Shown: positions 11,592 through 22,274, counted from the stretch's first letter. The stretch: DNA of 64,000 nucleotides from Diplonema papillatum (GCA_030068145.1 JAPJBO010000597.1:1-64000); one strand, 5' to 3'. The notes: generated by a model not told the origin, from the sequence alone. Program-made: numbers and translations.

Positions 11592-11893
11592 TGTTTTTTT
11601 TTTTTTACATAAGCGCCAGCTTGAAAGGAAATGCTCGACGATGCTGCCCGACAAAGAACAGAAGGGATCCCAAGTGGTTCGGTAGTTACAGCGTGTTGAA
11701 CGGACATGAGGTCATGCGGGTCTACCCCCACGACAAATGACACATACACAACGGTCAAAGTCCTGAGTGAGATAGCAACGCACGATGGTGTAAGTGAAGA
11801 ACAATTCAGATTGTTCTTGTATTGTATTTGCCCCTTACCTCTATACTTCCTCCCTTCCATTTGAAGTCGAAGCAGCTACATCGAGTATTTTTT
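11592..11893 (-). mobile_element. SINE-like family B, full-length copy
   Basis: On the minus strand it begins AAATACTCGATGTAGC and ends AAGCTGGCGCTTATGTAAAAA, with a poly(A) tail at about 11593-11605. Head and tail closely resemble family A (AAATACTCGAG and CAGGTGCTTATACAAAAA), whereas the middle differs. Confidence 0.7.
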
Positions 11894-13014
11894 CCCTCGT
11901 CACACACGCACCCACACACACGGCAAACTTGCTTGAGCGCCTTCGGCGCGTTAAGTTGGAATCTTTACGTTTCTGAGCGAGCTCCTCATATCCACTCGCC
12001 AAAAGCGAGGCTGGTGGGGTAAAGCAAAAACCGACAAATGCGGACCCCACTGTTTGCCCCCTTCTTGCACCCCCGTGCTCTGCTGCGTAAGAGCTGCTGG
12101 GAGATGGCGTGTCGGCAGAGAACGGAGCCACGGGCGTGCTTTCGACAACAATAGCGAAGAAACGGAAATAATTCCAACACACACACACACACACACACGC
12201 ACAAAAGACAACTCCTTCTCTGGTTTGCTTCCTGTGTTGTTGCTCCGTTTTTCTTCTTGGTGTACGAGCACCAGGTACACGAACCCCGGGGTGAGGGGAG
12301 AAAAAAGCCCCTTCCCAAACCCGTCCCCCCATCGAACGGAAGAGCTGTTGTCTCCAGTCCTGCGTCGTGGGTTACTTTGTTCAATCCCCTTTGTTTAGAC
12401 CGCAGTAGCCTGCGAAAATCCGACGGCCAACCGCGTGCGTGTCCGCCCCGCAGATGATGAGGAGGTAGCCCTGCCTGGCATGCAGCAGCACCGCGCAAGG
12501 TTTGATGAAATTGGATGGTGTTTGGTCAATGGATCTTGAATGAGAGCGACTGACGATTTCCAAAAAAATTGTCTAGTCTCGTTGAGGTTCACACTTCAAA
12601 GGCATGGACTGGGTTTTTTGGAAAAACAGGTCGTTCGAATGAAACTCCCACCGACCCCAGCTGTTGAAGAGTCTGCGCGCGAGCTTTCAGGTCATGCGCA
12701 GCTGGTGCCAGATTTCCCCCAGTAGCAACCTTATGCCCCGCAAGCAGTAAAGAACCCGTAGTGCCTGACGGAAAGAGTCCGTGCTTTTTGCTCGTGCCGC
12801 CGCACACGATCATCACAGCTCTCCTGCGAGACAGGCTTGGCAGGGATGTGTTCGAGACCGAAGGCAACCTCCTTGTGCCGCGCCATTCGCCCCTTCCAAC
12901 TCCAACAACCACACTATCGCTTAACTGTGCGCGCCATCATCAGCTGCGAACCATCATTAATCAACAATCGTTATTGCGAGCAAGGCGGCAACAAGGATCG
13001 ATTGAACCCGAGAC
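11894..13014. other. No gene seen; short (CA)n tract
   Basis: A (CA)n microsatellite covers about 12177-12199. Several open frames exist on both strands but show no domain and no consistent G/C third-position bias. Confidence 0.4.
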
Positions 13015-13020
13015 AGGAAA

Positions 13021-13090
13021 CGAAAGAAAGTCCGAGAGGCAACAGACGCCACGCCAACCCCGGTTGATAGTCGGGAACACAAAATAATCA
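13021..13090 (+). repeat. Upstream module K (copy before the small ORF at 13116)
   Basis: A purine-rich GAAACGAAAGAAAGTCC segment leads to CGGTTGATAGTCGGGAACAC and A-rich sequence. The same order stands just before the ICMT start codon at 18777. Possible promoter or 5' UTR module, or a transposon end adopted as one. Confidence 0.4.
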
Positions 13091-13115
13091 CACCAACTCA
13101 AAGAGCTTCGCAAAC

Positions 13116-13361
13116 ATGGGCGGAATGAAAATCGAGCCGGCAACGGTCGCGGTGCCGAAGACGTTTTTCGGTCGCTTGGCATACATGTTCCCCAGTGGCG
13201 GGATGGCGGCCCCGCAACTCGGAGCACTCGCTGCACTGTTCGCCATGTGCCACATCGGGCTTAGCGGCGGCAGGTCGCGAGAGACGCGTACCGGACCTGA
13301 CACTGCCCCCTTTTTGTATGTTCTTCTCCTTCGGCGCCGAAGCTTTACCAGCTTCGGCTGA
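13116..13361 (+). CDS. Small candidate protein, function unknown (81 aa)
   Basis: Starts at an ATG in an AAAC-ATG-GG context 25 bp after module K. The first ~52 codons show the strong G/C third-position bias of the window's real genes. Residues from about 17 to 53 contain an FFGRLAYMFP segment and a hydrophobic stretch (QLGALAALFAMCHIGLSGG) that could form one membrane helix. After about residue 53 the bias weakens, so the true exon may end there at a splice donor and the remaining residues may be spurious. I recognise no family. A small mitochondrial or membrane subunit would fit the size, but that is a guess. Confidence 0.35.
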   Translation: MGGMKIEPATVAVPKTFFGRLAYMFPSGGMAAPQLGALAALFAMCHIGLSGGRSRETRTGPDTAPFLYVLLLRRRSFTSFG

Positions 13362-14051
13362 CACCATTTGCGCACTTAACCATGGTTAAGAAGACGACTG
13401 AAAGCACAGACACAAAGATAGCTCAAAGCATTTGCAAAACAACACAAAAAGCCTCTAGGCAAAAAACCCGTTTTCACACTTCTTCTTATACCGGTGGCCG
13501 TGAGATCAGGTAGCACTTTGTCTCACCGAGCAAAAAGCAGGGTTGACCCAACCCCCGGTTTGAGGCTTCAACGGTGTGGTGTCTCACTGAGCAAAAAGCG
13601 GGGTTGACCCTACCCCCGGTTTGAGGCTTCAACGGTCCATGTGCATGTCTGCGTATCTGGAATCGATGCCTACTCAACATGGTAGGCGGCCATTCACTCA
13701 GCTTTGAAGTTGCACATGCGAGCTCCCTTGCCCGAAACCTTTTTGACGAAGCCACGTCGGCTCAGCAAGCGGAAAACGATACGAACGACGTGGAGAGTTG
13801 AGCACAAGAAAAGCAACCCATAATAAAGAAATGACGCGCAAGGTCTCTTCATGCACACGAACGTCACAGTGTGGGTATTTGCCACACATTTTGCCACCCG
13901 CATGACAGATCATGAGCCACCCGAATTTGGTCACCTGGTGATCAATAGACTCGTTGGTGGCGGTGGCGGTGCGCAAAAGTCAGGTGGTGAGTGAAAGGTC
14001 TGGATCCATAATTACCCGCGCGCATTCGTTGTTGTGATGGCTGGGTGGGTT
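13362..14051. other. Intergenic with a two-copy tandem repeat
   Basis: A unit containing GAGCAAAAAGC(A/G)GGGTTGACCC and CCCCCGGTTTGAGGCTTCAACGG-type sequence is present twice in tandem at about 13522-13638. Nothing else seen. Confidence 0.5.
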
Positions 14052-14195
14052 TGGAACACGGAGTAGTAGTAGTATGTGTCATCCTAATCCGGGAACAAGT
14101 CAGGGAGAAGAACGGAGCAATCTTTACAAACAAACGAGTGCCATAAGGTGGCCGCTTGAGCGGCGCCGATCCGAGCGCACACAACAGCAGTGACG
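14052..14195 (-). repeat. Dispersed repeat family G, inverted copy
   Basis: Complement of the copy at 8590: TTTACAAACAAACGAG, then GGCGCCGATCCGAGCGCAC. Confidence 0.55.
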
Positions 14196-14424
14196 TGTCG
14201 GCAGCACTTCAGGATGGGGCTGCCGTCATGAACGTCGACGGCTAGCGAGTGTCGGCAGAGGGTGCAGTGGCCGGAGCAAGCTTGAACGTGGCAAGTCGGT
14301 GCCGCACAAATGAGTTGGTCGAGTTGGAGTGGAACACGGAGAAAAGAAGAAGAAGAAAAAGGCCGCACCAGGTCCAGGAACGTGACGGTCAACCACAGCT
14401 TGCAAAGCTTGAGTCGGAGGCAGC

Positions 14425-14600
14425 ACAGTGCCACAACCCCGTCCGCTCTGCCCTGCGGCTGACCGTCTCGACGAGCTTGTGTTCAGCGCGAGCACCAAGC
14501 CCCAAGGCCTTGATGCTTTAGTTTGGGAAATCGGTAGCCACTTGACCCGTAGTCTGCAGTACCGCCGAACACGTGAAGCTTGTAGCAGGCTTTCTCTGGT
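14425..14600. repeat. Dispersed repeat family E, copy 2
   Basis: Shares GTTCAGCGCGAGCACCAAGC, CCTTGATGCTTTAGTTTGG and GTAGCAGGCTTTC with the copy at 2215. Confidence 0.55.
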
Positions 14601-16137
14601 ACCGGAGAGGAACACGGAGAAAAAAATGAAAGAGGACGAGGCACACAGCAAAGACCAACAATACGCACGTCGTCGCAAGCACGAAACAAACTCGAGAGAG
14701 TACTCCTCAAAATCCCGGATTCTCAAGCGAACTATAACTCTAAACTCGCCCGACAGCTGGTTCTGCCCGTATGCCGCCCCCAACAGAACCCCGGTCTGGT
14801 ACTCGTGGACTGAGGGAGAAGGAATCGGTGTGTTTCAACGTTCTGTTCTATAAAGCAAACTCGATGTTCACCAGGAGTATTGCTGGGCACCACCAGGCTT
14901 CAAGCCGGTACCTTATCGTGGGCCCAGCGTGCACTACGACACAATGCTTGAACTCTAAAATCTAGCAGGGCACGACAAGGAGGAGATTCTTGCACCAGTT
15001 TTGCTACACCGTCCCACACCATGGACATGCCAGTACAAAGAAAATGGCAGCGTTGGAACCTGCCATGTAAAGATACAAAGCAGGTCCTTCGCACACGTGC
15101 TTTTTAGTTGTCTTCGTTTCGAAAACCGAAACTCCGGAAACGTACACCAAAGAGTTCACCACCCATCCATCGATCAATGCTGCAGTCTTCCCAAGAAACC
15201 ACAACGACCACAGGAAACCGAATTCAGTTCTACAAGTACTTGTTCGTCCCTAGCTGTTTCTACCAGTATGCAGCTTTTCAATCTGTATCCGGAAAAAGAG
15301 CTCTTCTCCTGAAGAGGGTTCCAGAAAGAAAACCCGGGTTCTCCAGCGAACTTTCACTCCAAAAGCGTTCCTCGCCGAAGGCGAGAAAACAAGCAGCGAC
15401 AACCCTTGCCCGCCTTTCAGAGCTCCCGGGGCCACATCTGCATCGCAGGCTGAACTCCCAAACATCCCCGATTGAGCTCAAGAGCGTTCCCCCTTCCCGC
15501 CGGGACTACAGTCCACCCCGGACTTCACCAGCCATATACTAAGTCAAGTGCGCACCCAGTGCTAGTTGTAGGGGCAACGGCTGCGGCGATGCTTGGCTCC
15601 GTTCTCGGCGTAACCATTTCGATGGTCCTGACACTGGGTACCTCTACCATCTTTGTTTCGTGTTGTTGAAACCGCTTGCCCGCCAGCAGCCGGTACGCGG
15701 GCACCCCGGCGCAGACGTTTGCCCGTGTAACTGAAGACGTGCTCCCGCATTGAGGGAGTGAGGCCGACGGCACAAACGACCACGAAACCACTCCTGCAAT
15801 CCGGAGTGGGACTACGGGGTGTCAAACGGTTGCAACCCAATAACACGTTTGGCCGCGTACGCCTTCAAAAGCCGCTCAAATCCAGCCTCGCACTTTTTTT
15901 CATTTGTGGCACTCGTACGGCACTCGACGGCCTGACTCAAGTATCCAAAAACCCGTCTCAGCTGGCTTGAGTAGCAGTCGCCGCGAAGGCATGTGGGTTG
16001 ACTCCGTCCGTCGGTCCTTCTTGCAGCCCCCGCGGAAGGAAGGAACATCCGCCTTTCGGCAGCCGAGCTGGCCGCGATGATCGTCCACGTCGAGGGTTAG
16101 TTGACGGCGCTGGGTGGCCGAAGCTAAGCCTGTCTTT
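14601..16137. other. Gene-poor interval with two weak module C copies
   Basis: Degenerate 54-bp C modules at about 14697-14747 and 15322-15365. A reading frame ending at 15669 contains a hydrophobic run (about 15560-15660) that could encode one membrane helix, but there is no further support for a gene. Confidence 0.4.
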
Positions 16138-16295
16138 CCTTTTTTTTCTTCTTGTATGAGCACCGGCTCTGTAGGAAATGCTTGAGGAGACTGCCAGTTG
16201 CGATAGATCAAAGGAGGTAAATGTGCTGTAGCCCACACGAAGCACAGGTAAATCTGGCTCTCGAAATGAGCACAAGGCAGTCCCTCGAGTATTTT
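16138..16295 (-). mobile_element. SINE-like family A, internally deleted copy
   Basis: Both ends are intact, but a block of about 70 bp (the segment containing GTGGCGGGCGTAAGCGTTCA in other copies) is missing between GGTAAATCTGG and TCGAAATGAGC. Confidence 0.7.
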
Positions 16296-16621
16296 CTTGT
16301 ATAAGCACCTTAGCTTTGTAGTGTTCTCGGCAGGTTTTGTTCGTCAGACACAAACGGGAAAGGCTGGGGCACACTACCCCATCGCCCAGTCTCGTGAGGC
16401 TCTGCGGAAATGAAGAAGAAGAAGAGCAAGTTGCTCGAATGAAACTGTCGCCCACCTCAGCTCATCGAAGGTCTTGCATTCGAGGATGACGCCGAAACTA
16501 CAGTGTTTTCTACCACCTCGTTAAACTACCACCACGCAAAGGAAGCCGGAATTGCCGACCCGCTGACCCAGCGACGCATGCGTGCGCACATTCCCGTAAA
16601 TTGCCAGTACAGCGACGCCCG

Positions 16622-16940
16622 TGTGCCGTATGGTACTCTGCGCCGGGGAGGAAAGCAATGTTCACGCTGTGCCGCGCATTTCGTACCTGCGTGGAAGCAA
16701 TATTAATGCTGTGCCGCACATTTCGTACCTGCGTGGAAGCAATATTAACGCTGTGCCGCACATTTCGTACCTGCGTGGAAGCAATATTAACGCTGTGCCG
16801 CACATTTCGTACCTGCGTGGAAGCAATATTAACGCTGTGCCGCACATTTCGTACCTGCGTGGAAGCAATATTAACGCTGTGCCGCACATTTCGTACCTGC
16901 GTGGAAGCAATATTAACGCTGTGCCGCGCATTTCGTACCT
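16622..16940 (+). repeat. 42-bp minisatellite, about 7 copies
   Basis: Unit GTGCCGCACATTTCGTACCT followed by GCGTGGAAGCAATATTAACGCT, six full copies at 16669-16920, a degenerate copy before and a partial copy after. The length is a multiple of three, so long repetitive reading frames open on both strands. The outermost units read GCGCAT where inner units read GCACAT. Confidence 0.9.
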
Positions 16941-17262
16941 GTGTGGAATGTGCACCAGGACGGATTGCCGTGCGGGTGTGTCTGCTGGGTTGGTCACTTC
17001 GTCTTCGTCTTTCTAACATTCATGTCGCCATTTCTTCGTACAGAGAACCAGTCCGTCAAGGAAGGGAGCTTCTTGCCATGGGCTGGAACAAGCATTCCGT
17101 CGGAAGTCTGTCCGGGTTGCTTGTTTTACCCTCTTCGGCGCCGCGCATTCTTCCTTTCGCCGTTCTTTCACATTTCTTTCTCCGCGCCCCTCTGTATTCG
17201 TTCCTTCGTCGTGCAAAGTCCCTTCCTTTTTTTGTTTCTCGTGCTCCGCCCTCGCACGCCCA

Positions 17263-17760
17263 TTGCTAAAAAAGGCGCAGCGGCGCTGGGTCACGCCGCA
17301 GCTCGCAGGGACGCCCAAGACTACACCCTCGAAGGAATGGCAGCGGCGAGAAGTGGAAGGCACGGGCAAGACACGACCGGGCGACGCACCGCCGCGCACG
17401 CGGCGGCGGCAGCCGCCACCTTTGGGACGTCCTAGCGAACGCCGAGAAGAAGAAAGCCGACGCGCAACGGGCGGGGTGCAGACCGGGATCGTCAACCAAC
17501 CGCCCGACAGCGGCTGCAGCGGCAGCAACAGCGGCAGCGACATCGACAGCGGCGACGTCGCGAGGACGCACGGAAGGACCCGCGGCACAGCACCAGTCCA
17601 TTCCCCACGCGGGGGGGGATGGCCGTGGAACCCTCCCCCGGGATGACGAAGGCCGGGGAGAGCCGGGGGCAGTGAAGTAACGAAGCCCGCGAACGGTGGG
17701 TGGTGACCCCTCCGAACAGCCTATCTGGCCCTGGCCCACGCCTGATGCCGCAACCCCTTA
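17263..17760. other. GC-rich block, possible decayed coding or retroelement sequence
   Basis: Composition rises sharply to GC-rich sequence, with open frames on both strands over about 380-570 bp. The plus-strand frame (17263-17646) is Arg-, Pro- and Gly-rich and ends WPWNPPPG. No domain is recognisable. It could be a retroelement 5' part or simple GC-rich repeat. Confidence 0.3.
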
Positions 17761-17997
17761 ACCCGGGCGGCGGCGCTCTGGCATGAGCCAGGAACCTCAA
17801 GGGGAGCAGCGCGAGACACATCATCCACGCTTCAAAGGCCCACACACCCCTCGAAGAAATGGTACTTGGTGTCGGTCAAAAACACTCCCGGACATGGCTA
17901 GCCATAACCCATAACGAAAGCGTGCACTAAATATACAACCCGTAACCACATAGCCCTTTCTTGCTCTGAGAGAACCCATTCACTGAACGGTCACACG

Positions 17998-18043
17998 GAA
18001 ACCCTAAACCCCCGGATTTTCAAGCGAACTTTAACTTTAAAAA
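17998..18043 (+). repeat. Module C copy
   Basis: CCCCGGATTTTCAAGCGAAC followed by TTTAACTTTAAAAA. Confidence 0.55.
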
Positions 18044-18106
18044 CAGTTCCGGACATGGCTAGCCATTACCCATAATGAAAGTGTACACCAAATAAACAAC
18101 CCGCAC

Positions 18107-18215
18107 GCTCTGTGGCTGTCTCGACGGGCTTATGTTCAGCGCAAGCGCCAAGCCCCAAGGTGCGCCACGCCTTGATGCTTTGTGAAACCTGGCTCCCGTG
18201 TAGCAGGCGTTTACC
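18107..18215. repeat. Dispersed repeat family E, copy 3
   Basis: GTTCAGCGCAAGCGCCAAGC, CGCCTTGATGCTTTG, then CTCCCGTGTAGCAGGC. Confidence 0.6.
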
Positions 18216-18524
18216 GGGGAAACGAAGAATCTTTAGTTAAAGACAGCGCGGAGCCGGTGCACCATGGGAGACCTCTCCTGTTGTTCAGATCACGCGATGC
18301 CACAGCGTGGAAGGTGCAAGAACCTTTTACCTGGGTTCCTCAACCTTCCATCCCGCACTCGGGTACCTGGAACAACATCAAAAACCACAAGCGGCAGTAG
18401 TTGCCGCAGATAGCGGGAGTAAAACGGAGCAATGTTTCCATTCAAACGATCCGAGCGCGGTGGCAGCAGAATCTGTCAAAACCGTGACAGCCCGGGGAAG
18501 GAAGAACTAAAACCGACAGGCGCT

Positions 18525-18640
18525 TCGTTTTGTTTGTTTGTGCGTGCCGGTTGATCGTTTTCCCTCGCCCTGTTCTGACCAACCACCAAGACACGCTGCC
18601 TTCGTCTGTTCAGCCTGCACAATACATTGAAGGGCAACCA
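18525..18640 (-). repeat. Dispersed repeat family M, inverted copy upstream of ICMT
   Basis: Complement of CAGCGTGTCTTGGTGGTTGG and of GGGAAAACGATCAACCGGCA, matching 35405-35535. It ends about 135 bp before the ICMT start codon. Confidence 0.5.
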
Positions 18641-18699
18641 GATTTTTAGTGCAAATAAAGAATACCACATTGACAGCAGAACCACCACCCAAAGGAAGG

Positions 18700-18776
18700 A
18701 TAACAAGAAACGTCGAAAGAGACCAGACTGTACATCACCTCCGGTTGATTGTCGGCAAACACACAAAAAAAACATA
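18700..18776 (+). promoter_or_regulatory. Module K directly upstream of the ICMT start codon
   Basis: AAGAAACGTCGAAAGAGACC leads to CCGGTTGATTGTCGGCAAAC, an A-rich run and the ATG at 18777. The same arrangement precedes the small ORF at 13116, and weaker copies lie at about 29790-29880, 46685-46745 and 57725-57805. A shared promoter/5' UTR or a repeat that supplies one is inferred. Confidence 0.35.
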
Positions 18777-19508
18777 ATGTCGGAGGGAACAGGGGACGCC
18801 TCGTACCAGTCCTTGAACAACAGAGACGTGGGCTATGCTTCGCTGGTGTCTAACGTGGTGGGAATCGCGATAGGCCTCGGCCTGGCGTTGGCGGTGGCGG
18901 GGATCCACACCGGCACTGGCTATTGGGTGGCGCTAGGGATGTGGGCGATCGGCATGGGCGTGTTCCACCAGGGCGAGTTCACGGTCGTCGCCTTGGCGCG
19001 GCCGAAGGACATGGCGGTGAAGTCGTTTTTGCTGCCGGGGCTCGGCGCCTCGCGCGAGTACAACATCGCCATGGCGTGCGGGCTGGCCGAGTTCTCCTCC
19101 GAATGCTTCTTCTTCCCGTCGATGAAGGCATACCCGAGCCTCGCGCTCGCCTGCGGCGCGGCCATGACGGCCTTCGCGGTCATCCGCATCGTCGCGATGC
19201 TGCAGTGCGGGAACAACTTCTCGCACTTGATCGAGACCGACCATCGCCCCGACCACCAACTCGTCACAACCGGTCTGTACGCGTACCTGCGCCACCCCGC
19301 CTACTTCGGCTGGTTTTGGTGGTCGATCTTCTCGCAGCTGACCCTCCTCAACCCAATCAGCGCGCTGCTTTACGCCTACGTCGCGCACAGCTTCTTCTCG
19401 AGCCGCATCCCCTTCGAAGAGGACCAACTCGCCAGCGACGAGTTCTTCGGGCACCAGTACTCGAAGTACAAGAAGAGCGTCCCCACCGGAATACCTCTCA
19501 TCCCGTAG
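18777..19508 (+). CDS. Isoprenylcysteine carboxyl methyltransferase-like protein (ICMT/Ste14 type, 243 aa)
   Basis: Predicted to methylate the C-terminal prenylated cysteine of CaaX proteins (Ras, Rho and similar) in the ER membrane, with S-adenosylmethionine as donor. Hydrophobic helices cover most of the chain (about residues 25-45, 47-65, 118-135, 180-210). The family's C-terminal signature is clear: CGNNFSHLIETDHRPDHQLV, the RHPAYFGW motif (R172, H173, P174), then a Glu pair (E214, E215) and YSKYKKSVPTGIPLIP at the end. Length is near the usual 240-290 residues. I chose the ATG at 18777 because the frame upstream of it is lysine-rich and lies in a repeat; an ATG at 18627 is also in frame. 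Single exon, strong G/C third positions. An internally deleted copy follows at once (19561-19711). Confidence 0.85.
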   Translation: MSEGTGDASYQSLNNRDVGYASLVSNVVGIAIGLGLALAVAGIHTGTGYWVALGMWAIGMGVFHQGEFTVVALARPKDMAVKSFLLPGLGASREYNIAMACGLAEFSSECFFFPSMKAYPSLALACGAAMTAFAVIRIVAMLQCGNNFSHLIETDHRPDHQLVTTGLYAYLRHPAYFGWFWWSIFSQLTLLNPISALLYAYVAHSFFSSRIPFEEDQLASDEFFGHQYSKYKKSVPTGIPLIP

Positions 19509-19560
19509 CCGTGGGGCCATGGGGGGGGTGTCGCAACACCCCCGAACCTCTTTCCCCCGC

Positions 19561-19711
19561 ATGATGGGCATGTGGGTGGTCGGTAGGAGCGTGTTCCACC
19601 AGGGCGAGTCCACGATTGTCATCTTGTACTCGAAGTACAAGAAGAGGGTCCCCACCGGACTACTTCTCATCCCGTAGCCGTGGGCACACCCCCGAACCTC
19701 TTTCCCCCGCT
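19561..19711 (+). pseudogene. Internally deleted tandem copy of the ICMT-like gene
   Basis: Repeats the stretch encoding GVFHQGE-type residues, then jumps in frame to YSKYKKRVPTG and the stop, and repeats the 3' flank (CCCCCGAACCTCTTTCCCCC). About 410 bp of the parent is missing, including the RHP motif, so it cannot be an active enzyme. Confidence 0.75.
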
Positions 19712-19806
19712 CGATGCGCGCCGAGGCTTCGCCAGCCGAAACCCGTTTGTCGCTGGACGAAGGCCGTAGCCCTCACGAGGGAACAGCCGCCGCCTTCCCA
19801 CCATTT

Positions 19807-19986
19807 CGAGCCGGTCAGTCCCTATCTCTTGAAACTGCATCGAAGTGCCTGCCGCTGTTTATCACAGTGAATCACGGTCCACCACGGTCTATCAGGGCCA
19901 TCTCTAGTCCCTAGAGCTGCATCGAATTGCCCGGTGCTGTATTCTTCGGCCTATCACGGTCTATCAAGAGGGGATGGACCGGCTCA
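19807..19986. mobile_element. 180-bp MITE family H, copy 1
   Basis: Inverted ends CGAGCCGGTCAGTCCC and GGGATGGACCGGCTCA. The interior contains AAACTGCATCGAAGTGCCTG and a tandem CTATCACGGTCTATCA motif. Copies of the same length lie at 44078 and 45323. Confidence 0.8.
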
Positions 19987-20017
19987 CATTTCGGGGGACG
20001 ACCCGCACCTATAAAGT

Positions 20018-20175
20018 GCACCGGTCCACCCCCTGCTGATACTATGGCAATTGAGGTTTGAATGCAACGAATCCGTGGCGATAATGCTACTGCATCGCCG
20101 ACGTCGCATATCTCTTGTGACAGACAGCAACAGGCAATTCAATGCAGTTCCAGGGGATAGGGGTGGACCGGCTCA
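20018..20175. mobile_element. MITE family H-prime, short copy
   Basis: Ends TGCACCGGTCCACCCC and GGGGTGGACCGGCTCA. The interior shares GCAATTGAGGTTTGAATGCA-type and GCGATAATGCTACTGCATCG-type sequence with 45795-46165. Confidence 0.65.
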
Positions 20176-21139
20176 ATAAGCGCAACAAGAGCAGCGGGGC
20201 TCCGTTTGTTGCGACCCCTCACCCGGCTACATGGCAACCCCTGCGCAACATAGACACGAAGATCGAAGCGATCGCGGCAGGCCGCGAACAACCCGACGCT
20301 CGATCACGAAATAGAATGTCTGACCTCTTCCCCATTGTCGACCCGAAAACAGCCGAAACGGCCCGAAAGACCGCACCGCGAAAGCGAGCGGGAATATGAC
20401 TCGGAAATGACCAGTTTGACCTCATCTTCATCATCGTTGACTCCCGACGGACGACGTCATAAAGTAACACTAGCCCGTGAACAGTGCTCGTCTGCCTTGA
20501 TGGCACTTGCACTTTGAAGAACTCAATGCTCAACACGTATGCACGTGGGGCGGCCCAGGGCCACATTCATTGCGAATGTGTTCGTGGTGTCGGTCGCAGG
20601 AGTCTTTTTGGCAAGCCAAAGAGAGTGAAAGAGTGCTCGGACGGCTAAGGGTAGGAATGAATTGAAAGTAGGGGAGGACCCGCTGCGTGTGTGAGCGCCT
20701 TCGGACAACGTCCTTGCTCCCTCATCGGAAAGGATCACCTGCGAAAGGAAGGGCGCTGGAACCTACGGCGAGTGGCCACATCCCATTCTTGCCCGCGTGC
20801 AACACATGACCGCAGCATTGCGTGTTCATTTCACGGCCATCCGAACCGCAGAACCCTCTTCTCAGGCCGGCGACGATTCTTTGGAAACCATATTTTGCTC
20901 AGGTCTCGGACCACCCCGCGTGTGGTGCCACGAGCCGACCGTGCTAGCGAGAAACGACCTTGCTCTCCCGCCGGGCTCACATCGGTTTAGGCACCGATTC
21001 AGCCCTTCACGGATCGGCGCTATTTCCGTTACTTCTTTCCGATTCATTCACGTCACCACTTCATGCGATCCGAGGACCTGCAAGATCAACTGGACCACGG
21101 AGACCGATGCCGTCTCCTCCTAGATGGTCTCGTCCCCCC
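20176..21139. other. No gene seen
   Basis: Intergenic sequence; short frames only. Confidence 0.4.
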
Positions 21140-21275
21140 ACGAGAATTCCGGGATTAGCTCAGCATTCCCAAGCAGGGCGACTCGTGCTAGCAAGGAGTT
21201 AACCAACAGGGCTCGTCGAGGAAGTACGGGACTCTCACCCTCTGTGGATACCCCATTCCAGGAGACTTACCTCGT
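21140..21275 (-). pseudogene. 28S (LSU) rRNA-derived fragment, antisense, second copy
   Basis: The plus strand shows the complement of LSU D1: AGCTCAGCATTCCCAAGCAG, CGACTCG, TACGGGACTCTCACCCTCTG, then CCCCATTCCAGGAGACTT. Order matches nuclear LSU rRNA with insertions and substitutions. It ends about 170 bp outside the left arm of the large inverted repeat. Confidence 0.65.
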
Positions 21276-22274
21276 CCCCAAGCAGCTTGCGCCACATTCC
21301 GGATATCCGTAGAACACCACCGACACTCGGGGGGTCACCGGCAATCATTCTCGAAGGAAGCGAGGTCTACCTTTTCTGGCGTCACTGCCCAGCGCTTCCA
21401 ACAGACAAGAACCAACACCCGTGGTACCTCCGCCTCGTCGAACCCCCCCAGAGGGGCCGACCGATAGGAAGCTGGGAAGTGTGAAACTTTGCTGGCGCGC
21501 GCTTGTTGTTAAGTACAGGCGAACTAGTCCGCTAGCTGTAGGAATCTTGATGACCAAGATGGAAGGGAGACAGCACATGCTCGCGATGAGTATCAGAGCT
21601 GGAGGCTGAGCATATTCGAGTCATCTCACGTGCACCACACCAAACCAGGTAGTGGGGGGGGACGGAACACAGCTGGAACACGGGGGCCGCGCATCGTGAT
21701 ACCGGGGGGAGAGAGAAGATCCAACACCAGCTGTGCCGCAAACGAAACCTAAGACGAGCTCGCAGATTCCCGTGTCGCAACCCAACGCTGCGAAGTAGTC
21801 GTATCCCCACCTCCAGGCAAAGAGAAGGCCCCCGCCGGCCCTGGAAGAACGATCTCCGCAGCTCGCAAAGAAGTGGCGCTGCCCACCCCCCGCTGCACCT
21901 CACGCGTTTAAGCAGCTTTTCTAGCTGTGACACAAAGCGAGTGCCGCTGCCTCCTCTCCCCCCCCGCCCCGATTCCCGGCGGAAGGTGCTTGCTGCCCCA
22001 TCGCGCCCTGTTTGTTGCTGTGTCGCCCGCGACGCGCACTCAAAACGCGCACGCACGCGGCTTGCCGACCCGAACCGCCAGCCCCCCCTTCGCAACCAAT
22101 ATAATCAACACGTCACGGGGCCGCCCACACGCAAGAGAAGGCGGCTACTCTGAGCGTGCTCAACCGAGCGGTTCTTGGCAGAGCTGAGCCAGCGCCCGCC
22201 GTCGCATCTTCTTTCTTTGTTCTCCTGTTTTGACACATTGGTTCAGCGCCGACCTGCCACACTCAAGCTTACAC

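Noticed and set aside
16622-16940. CRISPR-like array
   Set aside because: Units are directly contiguous with no unique spacers, and the DNA is eukaryotic.
16601-17269. 222-residue plus-strand and 169-residue minus-strand repeat proteins
   Set aside because: Open only because the minisatellite unit is 42 bp; flanking parts lack codon bias.
18627-18776. Longer N-terminus for the ICMT-like protein starting at 18627
   Set aside because: The added 50 residues are Lys/Arg-rich, fall in a dispersed repeat module and have no family counterpart; the ATG at 18777 fits better.
21532-22095. 187-residue frame in the inverted-repeat arms
   Set aside because: Identical in both arms only because the arms are identical; composition (Arg/Ser/Cys-rich, no domain) does not look like a protein.
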